Notes under the pieces: generated by a model
Databases searched by the model: none
Seen by the model: only the letters and a program-made list of their open reading frames with translations
Told to the model about the DNA's origin: nothing
DNA from: Chloroflexota bacterium
GTDB lineage: Bacteria > Chloroflexota > UBA6077 > CF-72
Assembly (NCBI GenBank): GCA_019247135.1
Contig: JAFAPL010000731.1
Span: 1 to 6,345, forward strand
Length of the DNA: 6,345 nucleotides
Direction: 5' to 3'
Shown: positions 1 through 5,084 of the stretch, in pieces
Numbering within the stretch: the first letter of the stretch is position 1
Layout of the letters: every line of letters starts with the position of its first letter
Made by a program: the position numbers and the translations under genes

Positions 1-84
1 GATACAGATCATCAACCAGGCAATAGACTGTTACGAGGAAGGTGTCCACATCGGTGGCCACCGGGGGTTTTGGACTACACGCCC

Positions 85-121
85 TCCCGGTAGTACGCCA
101 TGCGGGCACCTTCCCGGTAGT
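85..121. repeat. Short direct repeat, 10 bp twice with a 27-bp period
   Basis: The 10-mer TCCCGGTAGT occurs at 85-94 and again, identical, at 112-121, exactly 27 bp apart. The bases after each copy remain partly alike (about half matching). Read on the minus strand, the two copies encode a repeated YREG motif nine residues apart, in a short open stretch that ends at a TAG at 77-75. The period is a multiple of three, so the repeat may be the eroded tail of a coding sequence, but no complete gene can be drawn through it. Chance or a non-coding repeat is equally possible. Confidence 0.45.
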
Positions 122-155
122 CCCCTATTTCTGCATCACGCGTCTGGCCAGGGAG

Positions 156-177
156 AGGGGGTGAGGGTTGACCCCCT
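156..177 (-). terminator. Possible hairpin terminator after the minus-strand gene pair
   Basis: AGGGGGT (156-162) and ACCCCCT (171-177) are perfect reverse complements around an 8-base loop. The hairpin begins 30 bases past the stop codon of the minus-strand gene ending at 207, a natural place for a terminator. There is no T-run on either side, so it is not a textbook intrinsic terminator. The adjoining GGGAGAGGGGGTGAGGGT stretch (151-168) resembles G-rich intergenic motifs seen dispersed in many genomes, so this could instead be a fragment of such a repeat. Confidence 0.3.
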
Positions 178-206
178 AATGCCGCACTCTCCGCGCGCGC
201 TCGTAG

Positions 207-656
207 CTAGAGGCCCATCGTGCGCTTCAGGAGGCGGACGACCCGCGGGAGGAGGGCGGCGGTCTTCGGCTCTGGATCATTGGCCGGCAGAATGCGCCCG
301 CCACCCGCCATGGGCGCTTCGAGATCTTCCGCGACCACCCACGCGGGAAAGCGCGCGTCGACCGTATAGTTGCCCGCGATAGCACGCCACTTCACGTGGA
401 CGGTGCCGTCACTCCAGCGGCCAAGGATGAGACACGGCGTCCCCGGCCTGGCGTGCCACGCCGTCGCCTGGGCGCCGTGAATGGTGCTGATCATGGTCTC
501 ACCGTCGACGTACGCGACGAACCGGGCCGGCAGCTCGGGTCGCTCGCGCGCGTGTTCGTCCAGGTTGATGCTCGAATACGTCGCGTTTCGATCGCCGAAG
601 TTCGGGTCGTACTGAAAGTGCGGTGCGCTTTGAGGTGAGGGAGATGCGGACGCCAT
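207..656 (-). CDS. Unrecognised soluble protein, 149 aa
   Basis: I do not recognise this protein family. From the ATG at 656 it is 149 residues. The first 40 are Ser/Pro/Asp-rich and probably disordered. Residues 45-112 look like a compact beta-rich domain with four tryptophans (W67, W81, W90, W106) and alternating hydrophobics, for example LILGRW then GTVHVKW. The tail (about 130-149) is basic and leucine-rich, possibly amphipathic helical. No signal peptide or membrane helix is visible. The frame is open upstream to a TTG at 698 and a GTG at 695, which would add 13-14 residues and overlap the preceding gene by about 20 bp. I prefer the ATG, which leaves a 19-bp gap after that gene's stop, although no clear Shine-Dalgarno precedes it. 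It is probably the second gene of an operon with the membrane-anchored protein at 676-1164. The function is unknown. Confidence 0.62.
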   Translation of the reverse strand: MASASPSPQSAPHFQYDPNFGDRNATYSSINLDEHARERPELPARFVAYVDGETMISTIHGAQATAWHARPGTPCLILGRWSDGTVHVKWRAIAGNYTVDARFPAWVVAEDLEAPMAGGGRILPANDPEPKTAALLPRVVRLLKRTMGL

Positions 657-675
657 CGATTTGCGGGCGGACAGT

Positions 676-1164
676 CTAGCCGAGATATTGGTCACCAACG
701 ATTTGCCACTCGCCCAGATGACTATCGCAAATCTGCACGAGCGCGCCGCCGCGATTCAGACTGACACCCTTCAAGCGCCCGGGCGCGAGCTCCAGGACGT
801 GCTGCGCGCCCGCGGCATCTTCGCTCCACACCGCAGCGTTGCCCGAGCGCAGATCGACTTCGACACGCTGCACCTCGCCCTGCGCGACCGTGGAACGCAC
901 GACTGCCTCGGGCGGATCGGCCACGAGTGTGGTGTCTGGCGCTCCCCGGCGCGGGTCGTACGCATACGAGCCGCTCTCTGCGCAGCGCCAGCCAGCTACG
1001 GGGCCGAGATCGGCGATCGCTGTACCGAGTGCGTCGTACGGAGGCACCTGCAGGCCGGCGACGATCCCGAGCACGAGCGTGAGACAAACGACCGCGATCG
1101 CCGCCGGCGTCCTCACGTCAAAAATGCCACGCACCGACCATTGCCCGGACAGCCGCGATGGCAC
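676..1164 (-). CDS. Unrecognised membrane-anchored extracytoplasmic protein, 162 aa
   Basis: Residues 1-20 contain three arginines. A hydrophobic segment at about 20-40 (AAIAVVCLTLVLGIVAGL) follows and fits an uncleaved signal anchor or a signal peptide. The remaining 120 or so residues would lie outside the membrane and look beta-rich, with two cysteines (C61, C146) that could form a disulfide. A tract near 98-135 alternates hydrophobic and polar residues (VQRVEVDL, HVLELAPGRLKGVSL), suggesting a beta sandwich. I cannot assign a family. Both candidate starts are GTG: 1164, used here, or 1134, which removes ten residues and leaves 52 rather than 22 bp before the divergent gene at 1187. Neither has an obvious Shine-Dalgarno. 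The gene at 207-656 follows 19 bp after its TAG, suggesting co-transcription. The reading frame is supported by its protein-like composition and clean membrane segment. Confidence 0.65.
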   Translation of the reverse strand: MPSRLSGQWSVRGIFDVRTPAAIAVVCLTLVLGIVAGLQVPPYDALGTAIADLGPVAGWRCAESGSYAYDPRRGAPDTTLVADPPEAVVRSTVAQGEVQRVEVDLRSGNAAVWSEDAAGAQHVLELAPGRLKGVSLNRGGALVQICDSHLGEWQIVGDQYLG

Positions 1165-1186
1165 AACGATTGCGCTTTACGTTCGC

Positions 1187-1369
1187 ATGCTGCGTTTTCT
1201 GTTTGGAGTCGCTATTGGCGCCCTCGGGTACTGGGCCTACGAGAACGGCATGTTGCCGTTCGAGCCACGCCAGGTCTTCGATCAGATCAAGCAGGGCGGA
1301 GGCTCCCAGATCGTCCGCCCGACTCCTGAGGAAATCTCGGGTCGGCCAGCCGCGCCGATCCCATCCTAG
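1187..1369 (+). CDS. Small single-helix membrane protein, 60 aa
   Basis: The ATG at 1187 opens a 60-residue protein with one N-terminal hydrophobic helix (about 3-18, LRFLFGVAIGALGYWAY). A short amphipathic stretch follows (FEPRQVFDQIKQ), then a proline-rich tail with PTPEE near 45-49 and PAAPIPS at the C terminus. Small proteins with one glycine-rich helix and a tail of this type occur in Chloroflexota and other environmental genomes; this resemblance is from memory and no function is attached to it. The frame continues open upstream of the ATG with an arginine/serine/threonine-rich, non-natural composition, so the ATG is the sensible start. No strong Shine-Dalgarno is visible. The gene is divergent from the membrane-anchored gene at 676-1164 and converges on the dehydrogenase, whose stop lies 26 bp beyond its own. 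Confidence 0.55.
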   Translation: MLRFLFGVAIGALGYWAYENGMLPFEPRQVFDQIKQGGGSQIVRPTPEEISGRPAAPIPS

Positions 1370-1395
1370 TCGCCTGAATCTACCTGGACGGGCGT

Positions 1396-2361
1396 TCAGA
1401 ACCAGTGGGCCTTGTCCACCACGTTGCGGAGCGGTTCGCCCCGCACAAACCGGCGCGCGTTGTCGACAACGATCTCCTCGCGCCGGTCGTCCAGGAACGG
1501 ACCGAAGCCTGCCGTGTGGGGTGTGATCAGCACGTTCGGCGCATCCCACAGCGGGTGATCGCTGGGTAGCGGCTCCTCTTCGAACACGTCGAGGGCCGCG
1601 CCCGCGATGCGGCCTTGCCGCAGCGCATCGACCAGGTCGTGAAGGCGCGTCGTCATCCCACGGCCGATGTTGATGAAAAAGGCGGTTGGCTTCATCAGCG
1701 CGAAGCGCTGCGCATTGAAGAGGCCCTCGGTCTCGGGCGTGTGCGGAATCGTGAGGATGACGAAATCGGCTTGCGGTAGCAGGCGGTCGAGTTCTTCTGG
1801 CTTGTGTAGCTCGGCCATGCCCGCGGGCGGCTGACTCTGACGCGCGTCCGTGCCGATCACCCGCATCCCGAAGGCGGCACACAGGCGCGCCGCTTCGCCG
1901 CCAATGCCGCCTACGCCGACGATCAACGCGGTCGAGCCAGGCAGATGCACCACGCCCGTGTCGAGCGGCTCTGGCCTGTATTCGTGCCGCAGCTGGCGTG
2001 GGATGTAATAGTGCAGTCCGCGCGCGAATGCGAGCACGAAGGCCATGATGTGGGCCGCGATGTGCTCGTTGAAGATGCCGCGGAAGTTGGTCACCTGCAC
2101 GGGATGGCTAACCAGCTCCGGCGAGTAGTAGCCAGCCGGCGGAGCGATGGCGGGTGCCTGCAGCCACTTCAGCTTCGACGCCTCTTTCACGACCTCCGGT
2201 GGGAGGGTGCCGAACGCGGCGTCAGCATCGCGCATCTGAGCGCGCGCTTCAGCTTCGTCGTTCGGCACGACGACGTCGAGCTCGGGCACGGCCTGTTTGA
2301 CCGCGGCCGCCCACGCGCGTGTCGTCTCGCGCTGTGGCGGGTAGAACACCATCTTGGCCAT
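1396..2361 (-). CDS. D-2-hydroxyacid dehydrogenase (NAD-dependent), 321 aa
   Basis: This is a member of the D-isomer-specific 2-hydroxyacid dehydrogenase family, cytosolic enzymes that interconvert 2-keto acids and D-2-hydroxy acids with NAD(P)H. The length is typical. An N-terminal catalytic-domain half (1-100) precedes a Rossmann domain carrying GxGxxG at G149/G151/G154. An aspartate at the end of the second strand (D172 in IGTDAR) suggests NAD over NADP. The usual catalytic triad is in place: R234 in NIGRG, E263 in DVFEEEPL (five residues after D258), and H282 in TPHTAGF. The C-terminal helix returns to the catalytic domain. The substrate cannot be told; glyoxylate/hydroxypyruvate-type or phosphoglycerate-type activities are both within the family. 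The ATG at 2361 is chosen because no earlier in-frame start precedes it closely. A GAAGGG lies 14 bases upstream, rather far for a ribosome site. A 17-bp inverted repeat covers the start codon. The gene appears monocistronic. Confidence 0.93.
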   Translation of the reverse strand: MAKMVFYPPQRETTRAWAAAVKQAVPELDVVVPNDEAEARAQMRDADAAFGTLPPEVVKEASKLKWLQAPAIAPPAGYYSPELVSHPVQVTNFRGIFNEHIAAHIMAFVLAFARGLHYYIPRQLRHEYRPEPLDTGVVHLPGSTALIVGVGGIGGEAARLCAAFGMRVIGTDARQSQPPAGMAELHKPEELDRLLPQADFVILTIPHTPETEGLFNAQRFALMKPTAFFINIGRGMTTRLHDLVDALRQGRIAGAALDVFEEEPLPSDHPLWDAPNVLITPHTAGFGPFLDDRREEIVVDNARRFVRGEPLRNVVDKAHWF

Positions 2362-2369
2362 TGGCCAAG
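2353..2369. promoter_or_regulatory. 17-bp perfect inverted repeat over the dehydrogenase start
   Basis: CTTGGCCA and TGGCCAAG flank a single central T, giving 8-bp perfect arms. The repeat spans the ATG (2361-2359) and the next codons of the minus-strand dehydrogenase and lies in the divergent region facing chaB. It could be an operator for a dimeric regulator, or an RNA hairpin hiding the start codon. The arms include the second and third codons (GCC AAG), so part of the symmetry may be coincidental. No regulator gene is adjacent. Confidence 0.35.
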
Positions 2370-2456
2370 AGCATACCCTTCACCAACGTTCGGGATTCAG
2401 GCGGGCATGGCTGTTCTGACCCGCGCCGGTGGTCTGAGTCGTGCACCAATGCGTGC

Positions 2457-2843
2457 ATGCCCATCGAGGATGATTTGCCGAGCACGTTGCAGCGCTCGGA
2501 CAAGCGCGCGCAGGAGATCTTCATCAAGACCCACGAGAGCGCGGTGAAGACGTACGGTGAAGGCGAGCGAGCCCACCGTACTGCCTTCGCGGCGCTCAAG
2601 CACGAGTACCGCAAATCGGGTGACCGCTGGGTACCCAAAGGGCACCGGGGTCCGTCTGATCCGCAAGCGGCTGGTAATCGGAATACGCATCGGCGGACCG
2701 CGGGTGGGTACGACGTCGGGCCGAAGGCGACGGTGAAAGAGCTGCGGGACGAAGCACGGGAGCTGAAAATTCCGGGGCGCTCCAGAATGGACAAGCAGCA
2801 GCTCAAGGAGGCGATCATGGACAAAGCAGGGAGACGCGTCTGA
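2457..2843 (+). CDS. chaB: ChaB family protein with C-terminal Rho_N-like domain, 128 aa
   Basis: Residues 3-62 match the ChaB family: the LPSTLQ opening, a helix with AQEIFIKTHESAVKTYG, then AHRTAFAALKHEYRKSGDRWVPK ending on the conserved W. ChaB was named as a regulator of the ChaA cation antiporter in Escherichia coli, but its real role is poorly established and no chaA is seen here. After a glycine/arginine-rich linker (63-90, with KGHRGPSDPQAAG), residues 91-125 form a short basic helical domain (TVKELRDEARELKI, then SRMDKQQLKEAI) like the Rho_N/SAP-type nucleic-acid-binding fold. This two-part layout is, to my knowledge, common among actinobacterial ChaB proteins. The ATG at 2457 fits the usual N terminus; upstream residues in the open frame look non-coding and no strong ribosome site is visible. 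The stop TGA (2841-2843) overlaps the proposed CTG start of the lipid kinase. Confidence 0.88.
   Translation: MPIEDDLPSTLQRSDKRAQEIFIKTHESAVKTYGEGERAHRTAFAALKHEYRKSGDRWVPKGHRGPSDPQAAGNRNTHRRTAGGYDVGPKATVKELRDEARELKIPGRSRMDKQQLKEAIMDKAGRRV
2828..2842 (+). promoter_or_regulatory. Shine-Dalgarno and CTG start of the lipid kinase
   Basis: AGGGAG at 2828-2833 stands six bases before CTG at 2840-2842, a near-ideal spacing. The CTG shares two bases with the chaB stop TGA (2841-2843), so the junction reads CTGA, the same geometry as the common ATGA stop-start overlap. This is the only well-formed initiation signal upstream of the conserved kinase motifs. Use of CTG is inferred, not shown. Confidence 0.6.
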
Positions 2844-3850
2844 GCCAGACGCTTACTGGCGCCGAACGCTGGACGGACATCGACCCGCGGCGGCTGCGCG
2901 AGCCGGCGGCGCTGATCGTCAATCCACATGCGGGCCAAAAGCTCGGCCTCGAGACGAACCGCTGGGGACCAGCCGAGGTCCAGGCCGCGCTCCAGGCCGA
3001 AGGCATTCGATTCGATGCTCGCCCGACCAGGTACCCGGGCCACGCGACGGAGCTCGCTCGGCAGGCCGTCACCGAAGGCCGGCAACTGGTGATCGCGGCC
3101 GGCGGCGACGGCACGGTCAACGAAGTCGCCCGCGGGCTGGCGAATTCGAACACCGCCCTGGGGCTGATGCCGCTCGGGAGCATCATGAACATGGCGCGGA
3201 CGCTGTGGGTCCCGCGCGACCCGCGGCTCGCCGCGCGCACGATGGCCGAGGGCAAGGTCCTGGCGATGGACATGGGTCGGGTTGGGGACCGGTTCTTCCT
3301 CGAAGCCGCGGGCGTCGGGCTCGACGCCGGGTTGTTCGGCTACTTCGATCGACTGGACCGTGGCGCGTCGCGCATCGCCACCGTGAGGGGGATGTTCCGC
3401 TTCCTGCGGCACCTCGGGTCGCCGCGAGTCGTGGTCGACCACGATGGAGGGCGCATCAACACGCACGCGCCGATGGTCAGCGTCGCCAATGGACCCTACG
3501 TGGGCGCCGCGTACGCGATTGCGCCGAACGCGCGTATCGACGATGGCCTGCTCGAAGTGGTGGTCTTCAGAAGGACGAGCATCCCGCGTGTACTGGCCCA
3601 CCTGGTGCTGATCGCCGGCGGTCGGCCGCTGCCACCCCCGGAACATGCGGCGACATTGCGGGCGACGCGTTTACGCGTAAGCCGACGGCGTGGGCGGCCG
3701 CTGCCCGTGCACCTGGACGGCGAACCGGTCGGCGTGACACCCGTGGAGTTCAACGTTGCGCCGGCGGCCCTGCGCGTCATCACCGGTCCTCCTGAGGAAA
3801 CCGGCATTCGCGCTTGGGAGGTGGTTGGGCCGGTCAACAAGGTTGATTGA
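2840..3850 (+). CDS. Diacylglycerol/lipid kinase family protein (YegS/DgkB-like), probable CTG start, 336 aa
   Basis: The protein belongs to the DAGK catalytic-domain family (diacylglycerol, sphingoid-base and YegS-type lipid kinases), which phosphorylates a lipid hydroxyl with ATP at the inner membrane face. Counting from the CTG at 2840, conserved pieces are the LIVNPHAG strand-loop (25-32), the nucleotide-binding GGDGT (88-92) followed by VNE, PLGSIMN (111-117) at the usual GTGN site, and PNARIDDGLLEV (229-240). VHLDGEP (290-296) lies in the C-terminal beta domain. The length is normal for the family. An ATG/GTG/TTG-only start would be the GTG at 3089, which would delete the conserved NP-AG strand and leave GGDGT at the extreme N terminus, so it is unlikely. 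No ATG, GTG or TTG lies in this frame from the stop at 2675 to 3089. The CTG at 2840 has AGGGAG six bases upstream and a CTGA overlap with the chaB stop. The enzyme is probably made by translational coupling with ChaB; its lipid substrate is unknown. Confidence 0.87.
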   Translation: MSQTLTGAERWTDIDPRRLREPAALIVNPHAGQKLGLETNRWGPAEVQAALQAEGIRFDARPTRYPGHATELARQAVTEGRQLVIAAGGDGTVNEVARGLANSNTALGLMPLGSIMNMARTLWVPRDPRLAARTMAEGKVLAMDMGRVGDRFFLEAAGVGLDAGLFGYFDRLDRGASRIATVRGMFRFLRHLGSPRVVVDHDGGRINTHAPMVSVANGPYVGAAYAIAPNARIDDGLLEVVVFRRTSIPRVLAHLVLIAGGRPLPPPEHAATLRATRLRVSRRRGRPLPVHLDGEPVGVTPVEFNVAPAALRVITGPPEETGIRAWEVVGPVNKVD

Positions 3851-3857
3851 TCGGCTG

Positions 3858-3880
3858 GCTCGCGGCTTCGAGCTGCGGGC
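3858..3880. terminator. Hairpin between convergent genes
   Basis: GCTCGCGGC (3858-3866) pairs with GCTGCGGGC (3872-3880) around the loop TTCGA. In RNA form all nine positions pair if two G-U wobbles are allowed, on a UUCG-like loop. It sits in the 46-bp gap between the lipid kinase stop (3850) and the monooxygenase stop (3897), where a shared terminator is expected. Neither strand shows a U-tract after the stem, so a Rho-independent role is uncertain. Confidence 0.4.
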
Positions 3881-3896
3881 TGCGCCGCACCATGCC

Positions 3897-5081
3897 CTAC
3901 GCCAGGCGCGGGCCTGGGTCCATGCCGAGCAACACTCGACCGGCGAGTGCGTACCACTCGGGCGCGACGCTCGCGGCCTGGCCAACCACCTGCAGGTCGC
4001 GCCACGTGCGCGCCAGCTGATGCATGCGCTGGTTCGACGTCGTGCCACCTGCGCGGTAGACGAGGTCCATTGCCTGCCTGGCCGCGTCGACGGCATAGCT
4101 CGCCGCTATCCGAGACCGCGCGAGCTGTTCCTGCCCGACGGGCACGCCAGCTTCCACCGTTTCCCAGATGTCGCGCAACACCTGCCGACGCAGCGCCTGA
4201 CCCGCGCTGAGAATCGCCTCCGCCCGGGCGACGGAGTCCTGTACCAGCGGCTGTTCGCGCAGGAGTCCGCTTCGACCGCGCGGCACTTTGGCCCCCGCCA
4301 GCTCGGCCAGGGCGTCGATACCCGAGCGCGCGATGCCCGTGGCGATCGAGCTGTGGTGCGGGCCGATGAGCGTGTGCACGGGCATGGAGTACAGCGTGCC
4401 CGGCCAGCGCGACCATTGATTGGTCAGCAGACGACCGCGTTCGGCGATGGTCCGACGATCAGGAACGAACTGATCGACCACGCTCCAGTCGTGGCTACCG
4501 GTGCCGCGCATGCCGGTCATGTCCCATGTCTCGATCACCGTCGTCTCAGTTGATGGAACGAAGAAGCGGATGATCTGCTCGGGGCCCGCATCGAAGTTGG
4601 CCAGCATCCACTGGCTTTCGCGGCAGCCACTGCCGAAGCGCCAGCGGCCCGTCACTTTGTAGCCGCCTTCAACACGGCTGGCCGTGCCGCCGCCGGCGAC
4701 TGCTGTTCCGGCGATGATCACGTCAGGCCCATTGGCGGAGCTCTTTAAAATGTCGTCGACGCCGGCGTCCGGCAGGCTGAGGGCGATCACCTGCTGGACG
4801 GCGTTGTTGGCGAGGTTCCAGCCGGTCGACGCATCGGCTTCGGCCATCAGCTCGACGGCACGCAGGAACGTCAGGAGATCAACCTGCAGTCCGCCGAGCT
4901 TTGACGGCACCAGCATGCGATAGAACCCGGCGCTCTTGAGCTCCTGGACGAGCGCCTGGGGTATCCGCTGTTCAGCCTCGATCTCGTCCTGGAACGAGCG
5001 GACCGTCGGCTTGAGCTCGACGGCACGTTGCAGCAGCGCGGCGCCAACCGAGGTGTCCGCGCGCGCCGCGAGCTCGGTCAT
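3897..5081 (-). CDS. Flavin-dependent monooxygenase of the acyl-CoA dehydrogenase fold (HsaA/HpaH-like), 394 aa
   Basis: The protein has the acyl-CoA dehydrogenase fold and resembles its two-component monooxygenase branch (HsaA, DszC, group D flavin hydroxylases) more than true acyl-CoA dehydrogenases. An N-terminal helical domain (about 15-115; IPQALVQELKSAGFYRMLVPSKLGG) precedes a middle beta domain with GRWRFGSGCRESQW (145-158) and MTGMRGTGSHDWSV (188-201), both signatures of that branch. A C-terminal four-helix bundle follows (about 235-385), with MHQLARTWRDLQ near 353-364. Such enzymes use reduced FMN or FAD from a separate reductase and oxygen to hydroxylate small, often aromatic, substrates in the cytosol. 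No reductase gene is in the window and the substrate is unknown. The ATG at 5081 lies 3 bp after the MFS transporter stop; AAGG directly abuts it, too close for an ideal ribosome site, so translation may be coupled. An ordinary acyl-CoA dehydrogenase remains a weaker alternative. Confidence 0.85.
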   Translation of the reverse strand: MTELAARADTSVGAALLQRAVELKPTVRSFQDEIEAEQRIPQALVQELKSAGFYRMLVPSKLGGLQVDLLTFLRAVELMAEADASTGWNLANNAVQQVIALSLPDAGVDDILKSSANGPDVIIAGTAVAGGGTASRVEGGYKVTGRWRFGSGCRESQWMLANFDAGPEQIIRFFVPSTETTVIETWDMTGMRGTGSHDWSVVDQFVPDRRTIAERGRLLTNQWSRWPGTLYSMPVHTLIGPHHSSIATGIARSGIDALAELAGAKVPRGRSGLLREQPLVQDSVARAEAILSAGQALRRQVLRDIWETVEAGVPVGQEQLARSRIAASYAVDAARQAMDLVYRAGGTTSNQRMHQLARTWRDLQVVGQAASVAPEWYALAGRVLLGMDPGPRLA

Positions 5082-5084
5082 CCT

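Noticed and set aside
53..62. GGTGGCCACC 10-bp palindrome near the left edge
   Set aside because: Short palindromes of this kind are expected by chance in GC-rich DNA and nothing nearby gives it a role.
2..382. Open plus-strand frame entering from the left edge, as a possible truncated gene
   Set aside because: After about 40 residues it turns into Arg/Pro/Ser-rich sequence antisense to the 207-656 gene, and the first part matches no family I recognise. An edge fragment of a mobile element was considered, but no terminal repeats or transposase motifs are visible.
1374..1399. CTGAA...TTCAG inverted repeat between the convergent small membrane gene and dehydrogenase
   Set aside because: Only a 5-bp stem with a 16-base loop and no T-run; too weak to call a terminator.
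1118..1882. 254-aa open frame on the minus strand over the dehydrogenase C-terminal half and the small membrane gene
   Set aside because: Its Arg/Ala/His-rich composition is that of an off-frame shadow; the dehydrogenase frame holds the catalytic residues.
2249..3646. 465-aa open frame on the minus strand opposite chaB and the lipid kinase
   Set aside because: It is an antisense shadow in GC-rich DNA: the translation is Arg/Pro/Asp/His-rich, and the opposite strand carries clear ChaB and DAGK motifs.
3089..3850. Kinase gene starting at the GTG at 3089
   Set aside because: This start would remove the conserved NP-AG strand encoded immediately upstream in the same open frame and leave a truncated DAGK domain.
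3496..4416. 306-aa open frame on the minus strand spanning the convergent junction
   Set aside because: It crosses the ends of two well-supported genes and has a low-complexity Ala/Arg/Gly composition.
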